Positions 16,926 to 27,169 of a stretch of DNA of 64,000 nucleotides are shown here, one piece after another. The notes beneath the pieces are model-generated. The model saw only the letters and a list, made by a program, of their open reading frames with translations, did no database searches and was not told the DNA's origin. This DNA comes from Sphingobium xanthum. GTDB lineage: Bacteria; Pseudomonadota; Alphaproteobacteria; Sphingomonadales; Sphingomonadaceae. Within the stretch, counting starts at the first letter, position 1; each line of letters begins with the position of its first letter. Position numbers and translations under genes: made by a program. The stretch covers positions 62,001-126,000 of the forward strand of contig NZ_JAHKKS010000010.1 in NCBI RefSeq assembly GCF_019737615.1. Direction: 5' to 3'.

Positions 16926-18716
16926 ATGACCGATAGCCCAAAGCTGCGCAGCCGCGCCTGGTTCGACAATCCCGACAATATCGACATGACGGCGCTCTAT
17001 CTGGAGCGCTATCTGAACTTCGGGCTGAGCCTGGAGGAACTGCGCTCGGGCAAGCCGATCATCGGCATCGCGCAGACGGGGTCGGACCTCTCGCCCTGCA
17101 ATCGTCACCATCTGGTGCTGGCCGAGCGGGTGCGCGAAGGCATTCGCGAGGCGGGCGGGATCGCGCTCGAGTTTCCCGTCCATCCGATCCAGGAGACGGG
17201 CAAGCGGCCGACTGCCGGGCTGGATCGCAACCTCGCCTATCTGAGCCTCGTCGAGACGCTGTACGGCTATCCGCTCGACGGCGTGGTGCTGACCATCGGC
17301 TGCGACAAGACGACGCCGGCTTGCCTGATGGCTGCGGCGACGGTGAACATTCCGGCTATCGCGCTCTCGGTCGGTCCGATGCTCAACGGCTGGCACAAGG
17401 GCGAGCGGACGGGATCGGGCACGATCGTCTGGAAGGCGCGGCAGATGCTCGCGGCGGGCGAGATCGACGATGCGCAGTTCATCAAGCTCGTGGCCTCGTC
17501 GGCGCCCTCGACCGGCTATTGCAACACGATGGGCACGGCGACGACGATGAACTCCCTGACCGAAGCGCTCGGCATGTCGCTGCCCGGCTCGGCCGCCATT
17601 CCGGCGCCCTATCGCGACCGGCAGGAAGTCTCCTATCTCACCGGCAAGCGCGTGGTCGAGATGGTCGCGGAGGATCTGAAGCCCTCCGACATCATGACCA
17701 AGGACGCGTTCCTGAATGCGATCGCGGTCAATTCGGCGATCGGTGGATCGACCAATGCGCCGATCCATCTCGCCGCCATCGCGCGCCATATCGGTGTCGA
17801 TCTGCCGCTCAGGACCTGGCAGGATCATGGTCACGCCATTCCGCTGCTCGTGAACCTGCAGCCGGCGGGCGAGTATCTCGGCGAGGATTATTATCGCGCG
17901 GGCGGTGTGCCGGCGGTGGTCGCGCAGCTGATCGGGCAGGGGCTGATCGCGGAAGAGGCGATGACAGCGAACGGCAAGACGATCGGCGAGAATTGCCGCG
18001 CGGCCGAGATCGAGGATGAGAAGGTCATCCGCCGCTATGCCGATCCGCTGAAGACCGAGGCGGGCTTCATCGTGCTGTCCGGCAATCTGTTCGACAGTGC
18101 GGTCATGAAGACCAGCGTGATCTCGGCGGAGTTCCGGGCGCGCTACCTGTCGAACCCCGATGACCTCGATGCCTTCGAGGGGCCGGTGGTCGTGTTCGAC
18201 GGGCCGGAGGATTATCATCACCGGATCGACGATCCGGCAACCGGCATCACCGCGCAGACGCTGCTGGTGATGCGCGGGGCAGGGCCGATCGGCTATCCCG
18301 GCGCCGCCGAGGTCGTGAACATGCGGCCGCCCGCGCATCTGATCCTCGACGGTGTCCATGCGCTGCCATGTCTCGGCGACGGGCGTCAGTCGGGCACGAG
18401 CGGCAGTCCTTCGATCCTCAATGCCTCGCCCGAAGCGGCGGCGGGCGGCGCGCTGGCGCTGCTGCGGACTGGCGACCGCGTGCGCATCGATCTCAAGCGT
18501 GCGACCGCGGATGTGCTGGTGGATGACGCTGAACTGGACGCGCGGCGCAGGGCGCTCGAGGCGGCGGGCGGCTATGCCTATCCAGCCTCGCAAACGCCGT
18601 GGCAGGAATTGCAGCGCTCGGTCGTCGGGCAACTCGGCACCGGGGCAATCCTGGAAGGCGCGGAGGCCTATCAGCGCATCGCCCAGACGCGGGGCTTGCC
18701 GCGCGACAATCACTGA
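16926..18716 (+). CDS. IlvD/Edd-family sugar-acid dehydratase
   Basis: A 596-residue Fe-S dehydratase. Cluster cysteines are visible in [24 protein letters not shown] and [42 protein letters not shown] and [10 protein letters not shown] also belong to the family. The fold and length match L-arabinonate, D-xylonate and related pentonate/hexonate dehydratases, which remove water to give 2-keto-3-deoxy acids using a [2Fe-2S] cluster. In this locus it most likely acts on an aldonate from fucose, rhamnose, arabinose or galactose. The ribosome site is weak (GAGCAAG). It starts the rightward operon. Confidence 0.85.
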   Translation: MTDSPKLRSRAWFDNPDNIDMTALYLERYLNFGLSLEELRSGKPIIGIAQTGSDLSPCNRHHLVLAERVREGIREAGGIALEFPVHPIQETGKRPTAGLDRNLAYLSLVETLYGYPLDGVVLTIGCDKTTPACLMAAATVNIPAIALSVGPMLNGWHKGERTGSGTIVWKARQMLAAGEIDDAQFIKLVASSAPSTGYCNTMGTATTMNSLTEALGMSLPGSAAIPAPYRDRQEVSYLTGKRVVEMVAEDLKPSDIMTKDAFLNAIAVNSAIGGSTNAPIHLAAIARHIGVDLPLRTWQDHGHAIPLLVNLQPAGEYLGEDYYRAGGVPAVVAQLIGQGLIAEEAMTANGKTIGENCRAAEIEDEKVIRRYADPLKTEAGFIVLSGNLFDSAVMKTSVISAEFRARYLSNPDDLDAFEGPVVVFDGPEDYHHRIDDPATGITAQTLLVMRGAGPIGYPGAAEVVNMRPPAHLILDGVHALPCLGDGRQSGTSGSPSILNASPEAAAGGALALLRTGDRVRIDLKRATADVLVDDAELDARRRALEAAGGYAYPASQTPWQELQRSVVGQLGTGAILEGAEAYQRIAQTRGLPRDNH

Positions 18717-18747
18717 GGCGCGGGAAGCAACCGGCTGGAGAAGACCA

Positions 18748-19809
18748 ATGATCCTCGATCGACGCGGACTGCTGGGCGGCGGGGCGGCTGCTCTCGGTGT
18801 CATGGCTCTGCCCGGCATCGCGGACGCGACCGATCCGCGCGACCCTATCGCGCCCTATCGCACGCCCTACAAATATCCGCAGCGCATCCTCAGCGGCTCC
18901 GGCGTGGCGGGCAGTTTCGACGAGAAAGCTGTCGATTGCCCCTTTGTCTTCTCGGCCAATGGCAAGTTCTACCTGACCTATGTCGGCTTCGACGGGCGCG
19001 GCTATCAGACCGGCATCTGCGAGTCCGACGACCTGTTGAACTGGAAGCGGGTCGGCCTCATCATGGCGCGCGATCCCGACGATCCGGTGACGCGGCATAA
19101 CATCGCCTGCGCGTCGATCCTGCGCGAGAACGAACTCCGGTCGCCCGCCCGGCTGATCAAGGTGGACGGGCGCTATGTGGCGGCCTGGCATGCCTATCCG
19201 AGTGCCGGCTATGAGGAGGGGCCGGCCGTGATCGGTCTCGCCTTCAGCGACGACTTTCTGCGCTGGGAACTCGGCCCGGTCATCCTGCGTGCGGAGGATG
19301 GCGCGGAATGGGAGCGCGGCGGGCTCTACAAGCCGTATCTGACCAAGATCGGCGACACTTTCCATCTCTACTACAACGCCAAGACGACCGGTCAGCCGTG
19401 GAAGGAACAGACCGGCCTTGCCATCTCGAAAGACCTCAAGAGCTGGACGCGGCACCCGGCCAGTCCGCTCTTGCGCCCTGGCCCGGCGGGGGCGCCGGAT
19501 TTCCGCTTTGCGAGCGATCCGGTGGTGGTGTCGCACGAGGGCAAATGGGGCATGTTCTATTTCGGCCTGGCCAGGGACGGCTATGCGCGCGATCTCCTCG
19601 CGATCGGGGACAGCCCCACCAGCTTTCAAAAGGTAGACGAAGTGCTGATCGATGTCGGTGCGCCGGGGACGATCGACGAGAAATATGCCCACAAGCCCGC
19701 CATCATCTATCATGACGGCGCACTCTATCATTTCTACTGCGCGGTCAGCGGCAAGTGGCCGAACGACGTGCGCGGGCTGGCGGTGGCGCGGTCGAAGCCC
19801 TGGATCTGA
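18748..19809 (+). CDS. Five-bladed beta-propeller glycosidase-like protein, Tat-exported
   Basis: A 353-residue protein. A Tat-like signal MILDRRGLLGGGAAALGVMAL precedes a GH43/GH32/GH117-like five-bladed propeller with repeated blade sequences: FVFSANGKFYLTYVGFD, ARLIKVDGRYVAAWHAY, YLTKIGDTFHLYYNAK, PVVVSHEGKWGMFYFG and AIIYHDGALYHFYCAV. Candidate catalytic acids include the Asp in AVDCPFVF (general base region) and the Glu in EWERGG. Substrates of related proteins include arabinosides, xylosides and galactosides. The precise family cannot be fixed here. It begins 31 bp after the dehydratase gene. Confidence 0.7.
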   Translation: MILDRRGLLGGGAAALGVMALPGIADATDPRDPIAPYRTPYKYPQRILSGSGVAGSFDEKAVDCPFVFSANGKFYLTYVGFDGRGYQTGICESDDLLNWKRVGLIMARDPDDPVTRHNIACASILRENELRSPARLIKVDGRYVAAWHAYPSAGYEEGPAVIGLAFSDDFLRWELGPVILRAEDGAEWERGGLYKPYLTKIGDTFHLYYNAKTTGQPWKEQTGLAISKDLKSWTRHPASPLLRPGPAGAPDFRFASDPVVVSHEGKWGMFYFGLARDGYARDLLAIGDSPTSFQKVDEVLIDVGAPGTIDEKYAHKPAIIYHDGALYHFYCAVSGKWPNDVRGLAVARSKPWI

Positions 19810-19921
19810 CAAATTAATCCTATGATACGATAAAATGCTTGATCGTCGCGGAACACGATGATTTACTTTCGAAATCGGATGCAGCCATCGGCCGCAAGCC
19901 GGCCTCGGGAGAGATGTTTCA

Positions 19922-21517
19922 GTGACCTCGATCAAGTTCATCGTTCGCGCATCCGCCGCCTGCGCCGTACTGGCGCTTTGCGCGCCGGTCGCTGCGGAGG
20001 TTCCGGACTATCAGGGGAAGATCGACGCCAAGCTGCGCGACGTGAAGGCAGGCGTCGCAAATGGCCCGTTCAAGGCCGACTGGGATGATCTGCGCGCCAA
20101 ATATCGCACGCCCGACTGGTTCCGCGATGCCAAGTTCGGTATCTTCATCCACTGGGGCGTCTATTCGGTCCCGGCCTTCGCGAACGAATGGTACTCGCGC
20201 AACATGTACGTGCCGGGCAACGCTGCCTATGAGCACCACGTCAAGACCTACGGCCAGCAGTCGAAATTCGGTTACAAGGACTTCATTCCGCAATTCAGGG
20301 CGGAGAAGTTCGATGCCGCCGAATGGGTCAAGCTGTTCGCCGATGCGGGCGCCAGATATGTCATCCCCGTCGCCGAGCATTGCGACGGCTTCGCCATGTA
20401 TGCGTCGGATTTCACCGAATGGGACGCGGCCGAAATGGGGCCGAAGCGCGATACAACCGGCGAGATCGCCAGGGCGACGCGCGCGGCCGGCCTGCGTTTT
20501 GGCCTCTCGTCCCACCGGGCCGAGCATTGGTGGTGGTATCACAAAGGGCGCAGCTTCCCCTCTGACGTGAGCGATCCGAGATATGCCGGACTCTACGGCC
20601 CTGCCATGCCGACGGGCCTGCCCGCGGACAATCCGGATCTCTGGCCGGACGGCGAACAGCTCCAGCATTGGATGCCGCCGGACAAGGCGTTCCTCGACGA
20701 CTGGATGGCGCGCACGGCCGAGCTGATCGACAAATATCAGCCCGAGCTGATCTACTTCGACTGGTGGACCGCGGCGCCGCTTTACGAGCCGTTGATGCGC
20801 GATACGGCCGCCTATTATTACAACCGCACGGCCGCGCGGAAGCAGCAGGGCATCATCGCCTACAAGGGCTCGCAGTTCGCCGAGGGCAGCGCCATGTTCG
20901 ACATGGAGCGTGGCAAGACCGACGCGCTGAAGCTCACGCCCTGGCAGTCCGATACGTCGATCAGCGTGCATAGCTGGGGCTATGCCCAGAACGACAGTTA
21001 TCGCACGCCGCAGTCGCTGATCGCGGACCTGATCGATATCGTCAGCAAGAACGGCAATCTGCTGCTCAATGTCGGCCCCAAGGCGGATGGCACGATCCCC
21101 GACGAGATCGTGACAGTGCTGCGCGGCATGGGCGGCTGGCTCAAGACAAATGGCGAGGCGATCTACGGCACGCGCCCGTTCCATTATTTCGGCGAGGGCC
21201 CGACCAAGTCCGGGCAGGTGCGGGTCGGCGGGCAAGTCGAAGAGTCGGCGAAGAAGGGCTTCGTGCCGGCCGACATCCGCTTCACCACTAAGGGCGATGT
21301 CGTTTACGCGATGGGCCTCGCGCGTCCGGCGGACGGGGCTGTGTTCGTCAAGACGCTGTACAAGGGCACGCCCTATCTCGCGGCGCCGATCAAGAGCATC
21401 GAGCTGCTCGAGGGTGGCACGATCAGCTGGGAGCAGACGCCGCAGGGCCTGCGCATCACGCTGCCTACCGCCGGCTCGAACGATTATCCTTATGCGCTGA
21501 AAATTCGGGTGCGTTGA
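19922..21517 (+). CDS. GH29 alpha-L-fucosidase, exported
   Basis: A 531-residue protein with signal peptide (MTSIKFIVRASAACAVLALCAPVAA). GH29 markers are WFRDAKFGIFIHWGVYSVPAF, EWYSRNMY, YVIPVAEHCDGFAMYAS, and the nucleophile Asp280 in LIYFDWW. The YIxxxxKNGNLLLNVGPKADGTIP block (here LIDIVSKNGNLLLNVGP) is also diagnostic. It releases alpha-L-fucose from plant glycans such as rhamnogalacturonan-II, xyloglucan or glycosides. The start is GTG, with GGGAGAG about 9 bases upstream. A 112-bp AT-rich leader precedes it, so it may have its own promoter. Confidence 0.92.
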   Translation: MTSIKFIVRASAACAVLALCAPVAAEVPDYQGKIDAKLRDVKAGVANGPFKADWDDLRAKYRTPDWFRDAKFGIFIHWGVYSVPAFANEWYSRNMYVPGNAAYEHHVKTYGQQSKFGYKDFIPQFRAEKFDAAEWVKLFADAGARYVIPVAEHCDGFAMYASDFTEWDAAEMGPKRDTTGEIARATRAAGLRFGLSSHRAEHWWWYHKGRSFPSDVSDPRYAGLYGPAMPTGLPADNPDLWPDGEQLQHWMPPDKAFLDDWMARTAELIDKYQPELIYFDWWTAAPLYEPLMRDTAAYYYNRTAARKQQGIIAYKGSQFAEGSAMFDMERGKTDALKLTPWQSDTSISVHSWGYAQNDSYRTPQSLIADLIDIVSKNGNLLLNVGPKADGTIPDEIVTVLRGMGGWLKTNGEAIYGTRPFHYFGEGPTKSGQVRVGGQVEESAKKGFVPADIRFTTKGDVVYAMGLARPADGAVFVKTLYKGTPYLAAPIKSIELLEGGTISWEQTPQGLRITLPTAGSNDYPYALKIRVR

Positions 21518-21542
21518 TGCCCGGTCGATCTGGGAGGGTTGC

Positions 21543-23756
21543 ATGAAGCTCCGTCTTTTGAGTACCCTCGCGGCGATGGTGTCCCTGCCCGCGATGGCGC
21601 AGGATATCGCGATGCAGCCCTTTCCGGTCGACCACGAGGCGCGGGTCGATTCCGAGGCCGATGCGCGCTTCCTCCTCGACGGACCGGCAGGTAAATATGG
21701 CTTCATCCAGGCGCGCGACGGTCATCTCTATCGGCCGGATGGCCAGCGTTTCCGCTGCTGGGGTGTCAACCTCACCGGCTGGACGGTCGGCGGCGAGCAG
21801 ATACCCTCGCACAAGGATGCAGAGACCTACGCAGCCGCGCTCGCGCGGCTCGGCGTCAATTGCGTGCGCATGCACTTCATCGATCGACCCGACACCCCAA
21901 CGGAAGTGCGCAACGGGGGCGCGGATCGTGGACCGAATGCCGGGCCGTTCACCAATCCCCCGCGCGGCCTGATCCGCGGCGATGTCGACAATAGTCGCGA
22001 GTTCAACACCGAGCGGCTGGACCGGCTCGACTATTGGTTCAACGAGCTGAAGAAACGCGGCATCTACGTCAATTTCAACCTGAATGTCGGGCGCGTCTTC
22101 AGGCCCGGCGATGGCGTGCCGGACGCCGATCTGATCGGCAATGCCAAGGCCTATACCTATTTCGGGCCGGAGCTTGTCGCGCTGCAGAAGGAGTATGCCA
22201 AACAGCTGATCGGCCATCTCAACCCCTACACGAACCTGCGTTACGCAGACGATCCGGCGGTGATGACCGTCGAGGTGGTGAACGAGAATTCGATCCTGGA
22301 ATTCTGGATGCGCAACTGGCTGCGCGGCGAGCGCGTGCCGGGCGGCAAGAATACCCAGCTCGACATGACGCCGCATTATCAGTCGCTTCTGACCGGTCTC
22401 TACAATGACTGGCTGGCGAAGAACCGCAAACCGGCCGAGGTCGCGCAACTGCGGACGATGGCGGGCGTGGCGGCCGACCAGAAGGTGCCCTTCATGCGCC
22501 GTGGCAATCACCCTGATGCACCGCGCCTGCGCCTCGATGCCGAGCTGGCGTTCCTGACGCAGGTGGAAGTCGATTTCCACGCCGACATGAAGCGCTATCT
22601 CAAGGACGAGCTGGGCGTGAAGGCGCCGGTCGTCCCGCTCGCCGACCACACCTATTTCATCGCCAACCAGCCGCTGATGCGGACCGCCATCAAGTCCGAC
22701 ATTCTGGATTCCCACGTCTATTGGCAGCATCCCGCTATTTACGGGAAGCGTAACGAGCCGATGGTCAACGCGCCCGATCTCTCGATCATCCAGAAGCTGG
22801 CGCGCTCGGCGGCGGTCGGCAAGCCCTACACGGTCAGCGAAGTGAACCACCCCTGGCCCAGCGAATATGGCGCCGAGATGATCCCGATCCTGGCTTCCTA
22901 TGCTGCGCTGCAGGATTGGGACGGCATCTTCTTCTACACCTTCGAGACGAAGATCAGCGGGCAGTGGAAGCCGGCCGTTGCCGACCATTTCGACATCACG
23001 CTCGACCCGGCGAAAATGGCGCAGATGCCGGTCGGCGCGATGATCTTCCTGCGCGGCGACGTGTCGGCGGCGAAGAAGGTGCTCACGCGCTCCTATTCAA
23101 CCGACCAGATCAGCGAAGCCTCGCGCCTGCCGCGCGCCGAGATGCCCTATTACACGCCGGGTTTCGACAAGACGATCCCGCTGGTCCATGGCTCGCGCGT
23201 CTCCTGTCTCGACTGCAAGCCGAGCCTGCCGGCGCCCCTGCCAGCCGCCAATCCGATCGTCTCGGATACCGGCGAGCTCAGCTGGAAGACCGATGAGGGC
23301 AAGGATGGCATCGTCAGCGTGAATGCGCCGCGCAGTCAGGCGCTGGTCGGCTTCGTCAGCGCCAATCCCAAAGTGCAGACGCGCAATCTGGCAGCGGGCG
23401 ACATCCGCAATCGCTTCGCGGCGATCACCCTCTCGTCGCTCGATGGCAAGCCGCTGAACCTGTCGAACAGGATGCTGCTCACCACCACGGGCAAGGTCGA
23501 GAATACGGGCCAGAAGTGGGACGAGCGCCGCGCGATGCTGACCGACTGGGGCACCGCGCCGACCCTGATCGAGCCGATCACCGGCTGGATCCAGCTCAAG
23601 GATCTGGAAGGCGCAATCGGCGTCTCGGCGCAGGCGCTCGACGGCGCGTCACGGCCGATCGGGCCGGAAATTCGCGGCAAGATGATCGAGCCGGGCTGGG
23701 AAATCGCTGTCGGCGCCACTGCGACCACGAGCTATCTGATCCGGGTCGAGCGGTAG
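21543..23756 (+). CDS. Clan GH-A TIM-barrel glycoside hydrolase, exported
   Basis: A 737-residue protein with signal peptide (to AMA-QD). The barrel starts near residue 55 (YGFIQARDGHLYRPDGQRFRCWGVN). It carries VMTVEVVNENSI, where Asn-Glu is the clan GH-A acid/base motif, and PYTVSEVNHPW, a likely nucleophile Glu. WDGIFFYTFE follows at the barrel end. Residues beyond about 540 form one or more beta domains. It resembles large GH5/GH-A proteins, but I cannot assign a family or substrate. It follows the fucosidase by 25 bp. Confidence 0.75.
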   Translation: MKLRLLSTLAAMVSLPAMAQDIAMQPFPVDHEARVDSEADARFLLDGPAGKYGFIQARDGHLYRPDGQRFRCWGVNLTGWTVGGEQIPSHKDAETYAAALARLGVNCVRMHFIDRPDTPTEVRNGGADRGPNAGPFTNPPRGLIRGDVDNSREFNTERLDRLDYWFNELKKRGIYVNFNLNVGRVFRPGDGVPDADLIGNAKAYTYFGPELVALQKEYAKQLIGHLNPYTNLRYADDPAVMTVEVVNENSILEFWMRNWLRGERVPGGKNTQLDMTPHYQSLLTGLYNDWLAKNRKPAEVAQLRTMAGVAADQKVPFMRRGNHPDAPRLRLDAELAFLTQVEVDFHADMKRYLKDELGVKAPVVPLADHTYFIANQPLMRTAIKSDILDSHVYWQHPAIYGKRNEPMVNAPDLSIIQKLARSAAVGKPYTVSEVNHPWPSEYGAEMIPILASYAALQDWDGIFFYTFETKISGQWKPAVADHFDITLDPAKMAQMPVGAMIFLRGDVSAAKKVLTRSYSTDQISEASRLPRAEMPYYTPGFDKTIPLVHGSRVSCLDCKPSLPAPLPAANPIVSDTGELSWKTDEGKDGIVSVNAPRSQALVGFVSANPKVQTRNLAAGDIRNRFAAITLSSLDGKPLNLSNRMLLTTTGKVENTGQKWDERRAMLTDWGTAPTLIEPITGWIQLKDLEGAIGVSAQALDGASRPIGPEIRGKMIEPGWEIAVGATATTSYLIRVER

Positions 23757-23762
23757 GAGCGC

Positions 23763-24959
23763 TTAGCGACAGCCCTGCGCGAGGATCACGGGCAGGGCCG
23801 ACTTCGCCATCGATGCATAGCCTGCATCATTGGGATGGAGATGGTCACCGATCTGCTCGGAGAGGCGCATGACATTGGGCTTGCCCGGTTCCTGCATCGC
23901 CGCATCGAAGTCGATCAGGCCGTCGAAACGGGCCTTGTTGGCGCGGATCCAGCTGTTGACCGTCTGGCGGCGCTGCTCGCCTTCAGGGCTCGCATAAGCA
24001 GCGCCTTCATAGGGAAGCAGCGTGCCGAAGATGACCTTGAGCCCGCGTCCCTTGGCGCGCGTGAGCAATTGCTCATAGGCGGCGATCAGGCTCTCGGCGG
24101 GCGGCTGCCAGTCCCTGGCCGGATCGCGCACATTGCCGATGTCGTTGATCCCCTCGAGCACCACCACATGCGTCGCATTGGGGATGCCGAGCACATCCCG
24201 GTCGAACCGTGACAAAGCGGCAGGGCCGCGACCCTGGCTGAGCAGGCGATTGCCGCTGATGCCTTCGTTCGCGATTGCCCAGCAGCGTCCTTTGGCTTGC
24301 CCCGCGAGCAGGCGGCCAAGCTGATCGGGCCAGCTCATCGCGCGCGAGGCGCCGGCGCCCTCGGTGATGGAATCGCCGAAAGTCACGAGCACGCGCGTCA
24401 CAGCCGTGCCGCTGACCTCCAGCGCGCTGACCAGCCCCGATGCCCGCGCCCGGCGGGGGTTGGGCAGGTCGATCAGAGCGGTGGCGTCGCCGGTCGCGAT
24501 ATCGACCATCTGCGCATGAGCGGGCGGGGCGACTTCGTCGGGGAAATAGATCGACACGGCGAGGCGCTCGCCGGCCTTCACCGGATAGTCGAGCGCATCG
24601 GAGAGGATCGGCGCGCGTCCCGGAATGCGGACCTCCTTTGCGCCACTGAAGGAGAGCGCGCGCAAGCTTCCGGCGACCGGCTTGCCATCCGCGTCGAGTC
24701 GCAGGATCGAGACCGCGCCGAGGCGCAGCGGCGTATCTGACAATTCGTTGGTGAGGCGGATGCGCACCGTCCGTCCGCTGATGCCGACATGCAAATCCTG
24801 CCGCACCGTCTCGTTCTTGAACGGGCGGCCGAGGGCGTCGCGGATCGCTGGCTCGTAGCCGATGGGCGGGCCGGACCAGCCGGGCACCCAGCGTTCCGGC
24901 TCCGCCGCCTGGGCACTGGCGCTCGCCAGCAGCGCTGCGAGTAGGAACGGGCGGATCAT
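23763..24959 (-). CDS. SGNH/GDSL-family esterase, exported
   Basis: A 398-residue protein with signal peptide MIRPFLLAALLASASAQA. An N-terminal beta domain (about 20-180) precedes the SGNH hydrolase domain: block I VTFGDSITEGAGAS (nucleophile Ser), block II GISGNRLL, block III VVLEGINDIGN, and block V DHLHPNDAGY with the catalytic Asp and His. Such enzymes remove acetyl or other acyl esters from plant polysaccharides. Its 4-bp overlap with the galactosidase gene indicates joint deacylation and galactose release. Confidence 0.85.
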   Translation of the reverse strand: MIRPFLLAALLASASAQAAEPERWVPGWSGPPIGYEPAIRDALGRPFKNETVRQDLHVGISGRTVRIRLTNELSDTPLRLGAVSILRLDADGKPVAGSLRALSFSGAKEVRIPGRAPILSDALDYPVKAGERLAVSIYFPDEVAPPAHAQMVDIATGDATALIDLPNPRRARASGLVSALEVSGTAVTRVLVTFGDSITEGAGASRAMSWPDQLGRLLAGQAKGRCWAIANEGISGNRLLSQGRGPAALSRFDRDVLGIPNATHVVVLEGINDIGNVRDPARDWQPPAESLIAAYEQLLTRAKGRGLKVIFGTLLPYEGAAYASPEGEQRRQTVNSWIRANKARFDGLIDFDAAMQEPGKPNVMRLSEQIGDHLHPNDAGYASMAKSALPVILAQGCR

Positions 24960-27034
24960 TTCGCACCTCCCGGCAAGGTGAACCAGGCGACGCCATGGGC
25001 CGCGACCTCTCCGTTCGCCCAGTCGCCACCGGCGGGCTTGGCGCCGGGCGGCAAGGCTAGGGCATGCGCTTCCTTGCCATGGTTGATCGCGATGAGGACG
25101 CGCTTTCCGCCGCCGGCGCGCTCCGCGATCTCGAAATCCGGATGCGCGCCGGGGATCAGCGGCGCTATGTTGGCCTGTGCCAGCAGACTCTCGGCGAGCT
25201 TGGACATGGTGGCCGCATCCAGCCAGGCGCCGACATAAGTGATGCTGCCGGCGCCTACCTTGCGCGTGACGATGGCCGGCTTGCCATCGAGCCAGCCACC
25301 CTTGTCCCCATATCTGGCTATGGTGCGCACGTTGGCGGCCGTGGGCACCAGTTCTTCGGCCCAGATCGAGACCTTGCCGGCAATCTCGCCGGTCACGGAG
25401 ACGCCTTCGTCCAGCGCATAATATTGCGCGACATTGGCGCCGAGCAGATCGGCGAGCGGCCCCGGCTGTGTCACGGGATAGAGCGCATTGGCATCGTCGC
25501 GCATGCCCGAGCGCGGGCCGAGTACGAGATGCCCTCCGCCGCGCACATAGGTTTCGAGCGCAGTTGCTTCCTTCTGCGTCATCACCATCAGGTTCGGCGC
25601 GACGACCAGCCTGTATCGGCTGAGATCGGCCTCCGGCGAGACGACATGCACGCCCTGCGACTGCACACGGATCGGCCGGTAGAAATCGATGAAGGCCTTG
25701 ATCGGATCGAAGTCGCGATGGTGCCGCTGCATGTCGATCGCCCAGCGGCTGTCATAGGAATAGAGCATCGCCACGTCCGCCACGGGTGCGGTGTCCGCGA
25801 GCAAAGGCGCGGCTGTTGTCAGATCGGTCGAGACCCGCGCGATTTCGGGCTGGATGGGGTTGGGCTTGCCGTCCTGCCCAAGGATCGCGCCATGATAGGT
25901 TTCCTGACCGTTGGCGGCCGGGCGCCATTGCCAATAGAGCACCGCGTCCGCCCCGTGCGCCACGGCCTGCCAGGCCATTTCGCGCACCTGTCCCGGATCG
26001 AGCGCCTTGTTGACCGGCACCCAGTCGACGCGCCCGGGCTGCGTTTCCATCAGCCAGAAATTGCGCTGCTTGTAGCCGCGCACCAGATCGTGATTGGCGC
26101 CGTTCGCGACCCAGTCCGGCCTGCCATCGGGGATGTAATTGTCCCACGATGCGATATCGAGATCGCGGTGCATGACGAAATGGTCGAAGCCCGCATTCCA
26201 GAACATCGTGTTGGTGGTGATGAAGGCCTTGCTGTCGATCAGCGGCCGGATCGCTTTGACCTGAGTCTGCACGAAATCCGTCCAGGTGGCCGTGGTGAAA
26301 TGCCGGAAATCGAGCAGTAGACCGGGATTTTGCTGCCCGGTCTGCCGCAGCGGCACCTGATCGAAGTCGTTGTAGAACTGGCTCCAGTACTGCGTCGTCC
26401 AGCGGCGGTTGAGCTCGTCGATCGTGCCGTAGCGCTGCTTGAGGAAGGCGTGCCACGCGGCGATTGATTCCGGATCCCAGGACGGCGGCCCGACTTCATT
26501 GTCGATCTGCCAGCCGACCACGGCGGGATGTTTGCCGTAGCGCTTCGCCATCTCGGCCGCGATGCGCCGCGAGAAGTCGCGATAGCGCTTGCTGGCGAAG
26601 GAGAAGTGCCGGCGGCCGCCATGGCCGGCGCGCACGCCGTTTTCGTCGATGCGCAGCGTGTCCGGATATTTCTGTGTCAGCCATGCGGGCGGGGCAGCGG
26701 TCGGCGTGCCGATAACGACCATGAAGCCGTGCTTCTGCGCAGCCGCGATGGCGCGGTCCATCCAGGCAAAGTCGAACTTGCCTTCGCTCGGCTCCATCCG
26801 GCTCCAGGCGAATTCGCCGATGCGCACCGTGTTGAAGCCGGTCTCGCGCATCATCTTGAGGTCGGTGTCCCAGCGCGCCTCCGGCCATTGCTCGGGATAC
26901 CAGGCGACGCCGACCGCGATGGCGGGCCGATCGGGGTAGGCGGTCGCGCGCTGCGGGAAGGGCACGGGCTGAGCCTGGGCCGGAAGTGCGGCCAATGCAG
27001 CCGCTATCAAGGCCAATCCTGCCCAGCGAGTCAT
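24956..27034 (-). CDS. GH42 beta-galactosidase, exported
   Basis: A 692-residue protein. Start at 27034 is supported by GGAGAGG seven bases upstream and by the signal peptide (MTRWAGLALIAAALAALPAQA) that follows. The GH42 opening GVAWYPEQWPEARWDTDLKMMRETGFNTVRIGEFAW is textbook. Acid/base Glu180 lies in VGWQIDNEVG and nucleophile Glu330 in FWLMETQPG. A GATase-like trimerisation domain follows (about 390-600), then a short C-terminal beta domain. It removes beta-galactosyl residues, here in the periplasm or outside the cell, which is less common than cytoplasmic GH42. Confidence 0.92.
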   Translation of the reverse strand: MTRWAGLALIAAALAALPAQAQPVPFPQRATAYPDRPAIAVGVAWYPEQWPEARWDTDLKMMRETGFNTVRIGEFAWSRMEPSEGKFDFAWMDRAIAAAQKHGFMVVIGTPTAAPPAWLTQKYPDTLRIDENGVRAGHGGRRHFSFASKRYRDFSRRIAAEMAKRYGKHPAVVGWQIDNEVGPPSWDPESIAAWHAFLKQRYGTIDELNRRWTTQYWSQFYNDFDQVPLRQTGQQNPGLLLDFRHFTTATWTDFVQTQVKAIRPLIDSKAFITTNTMFWNAGFDHFVMHRDLDIASWDNYIPDGRPDWVANGANHDLVRGYKQRNFWLMETQPGRVDWVPVNKALDPGQVREMAWQAVAHGADAVLYWQWRPAANGQETYHGAILGQDGKPNPIQPEIARVSTDLTTAAPLLADTAPVADVAMLYSYDSRWAIDMQRHHRDFDPIKAFIDFYRPIRVQSQGVHVVSPEADLSRYRLVVAPNLMVMTQKEATALETYVRGGGHLVLGPRSGMRDDANALYPVTQPGPLADLLGANVAQYYALDEGVSVTGEIAGKVSIWAEELVPTAANVRTIARYGDKGGWLDGKPAIVTRKVGAGSITYVGAWLDAATMSKLAESLLAQANIAPLIPGAHPDFEIAERAGGGKRVLIAINHGKEAHALALPPGAKPAGGDWANGEVAAHGVAWFTLPGGAK

Positions 27035-27169
27035 CACTTTCCTCTCCGCTCGTTCGAACGCGCGGGGAGCGCATAACATGATGGTGCTGCCAAATAATAG
27101 TTTTATATGATATTTGTGTTCGGGCCTGCTATTCGACGGGCCGGATCGAGACAATCGAGAGGAGAGAGG

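Noticed and set aside
16908..18818. A long minus-strand frame opposite the IlvD/Edd dehydratase
   Set aside because: The plus strand encodes an intact Fe-S dehydratase. The antisense product has shadow-like composition and no start context.
19919..21706. A long minus-strand frame opposite the GH29 gene
   Set aside because: GH29 motifs on the plus strand are complete; the antisense frame has none.
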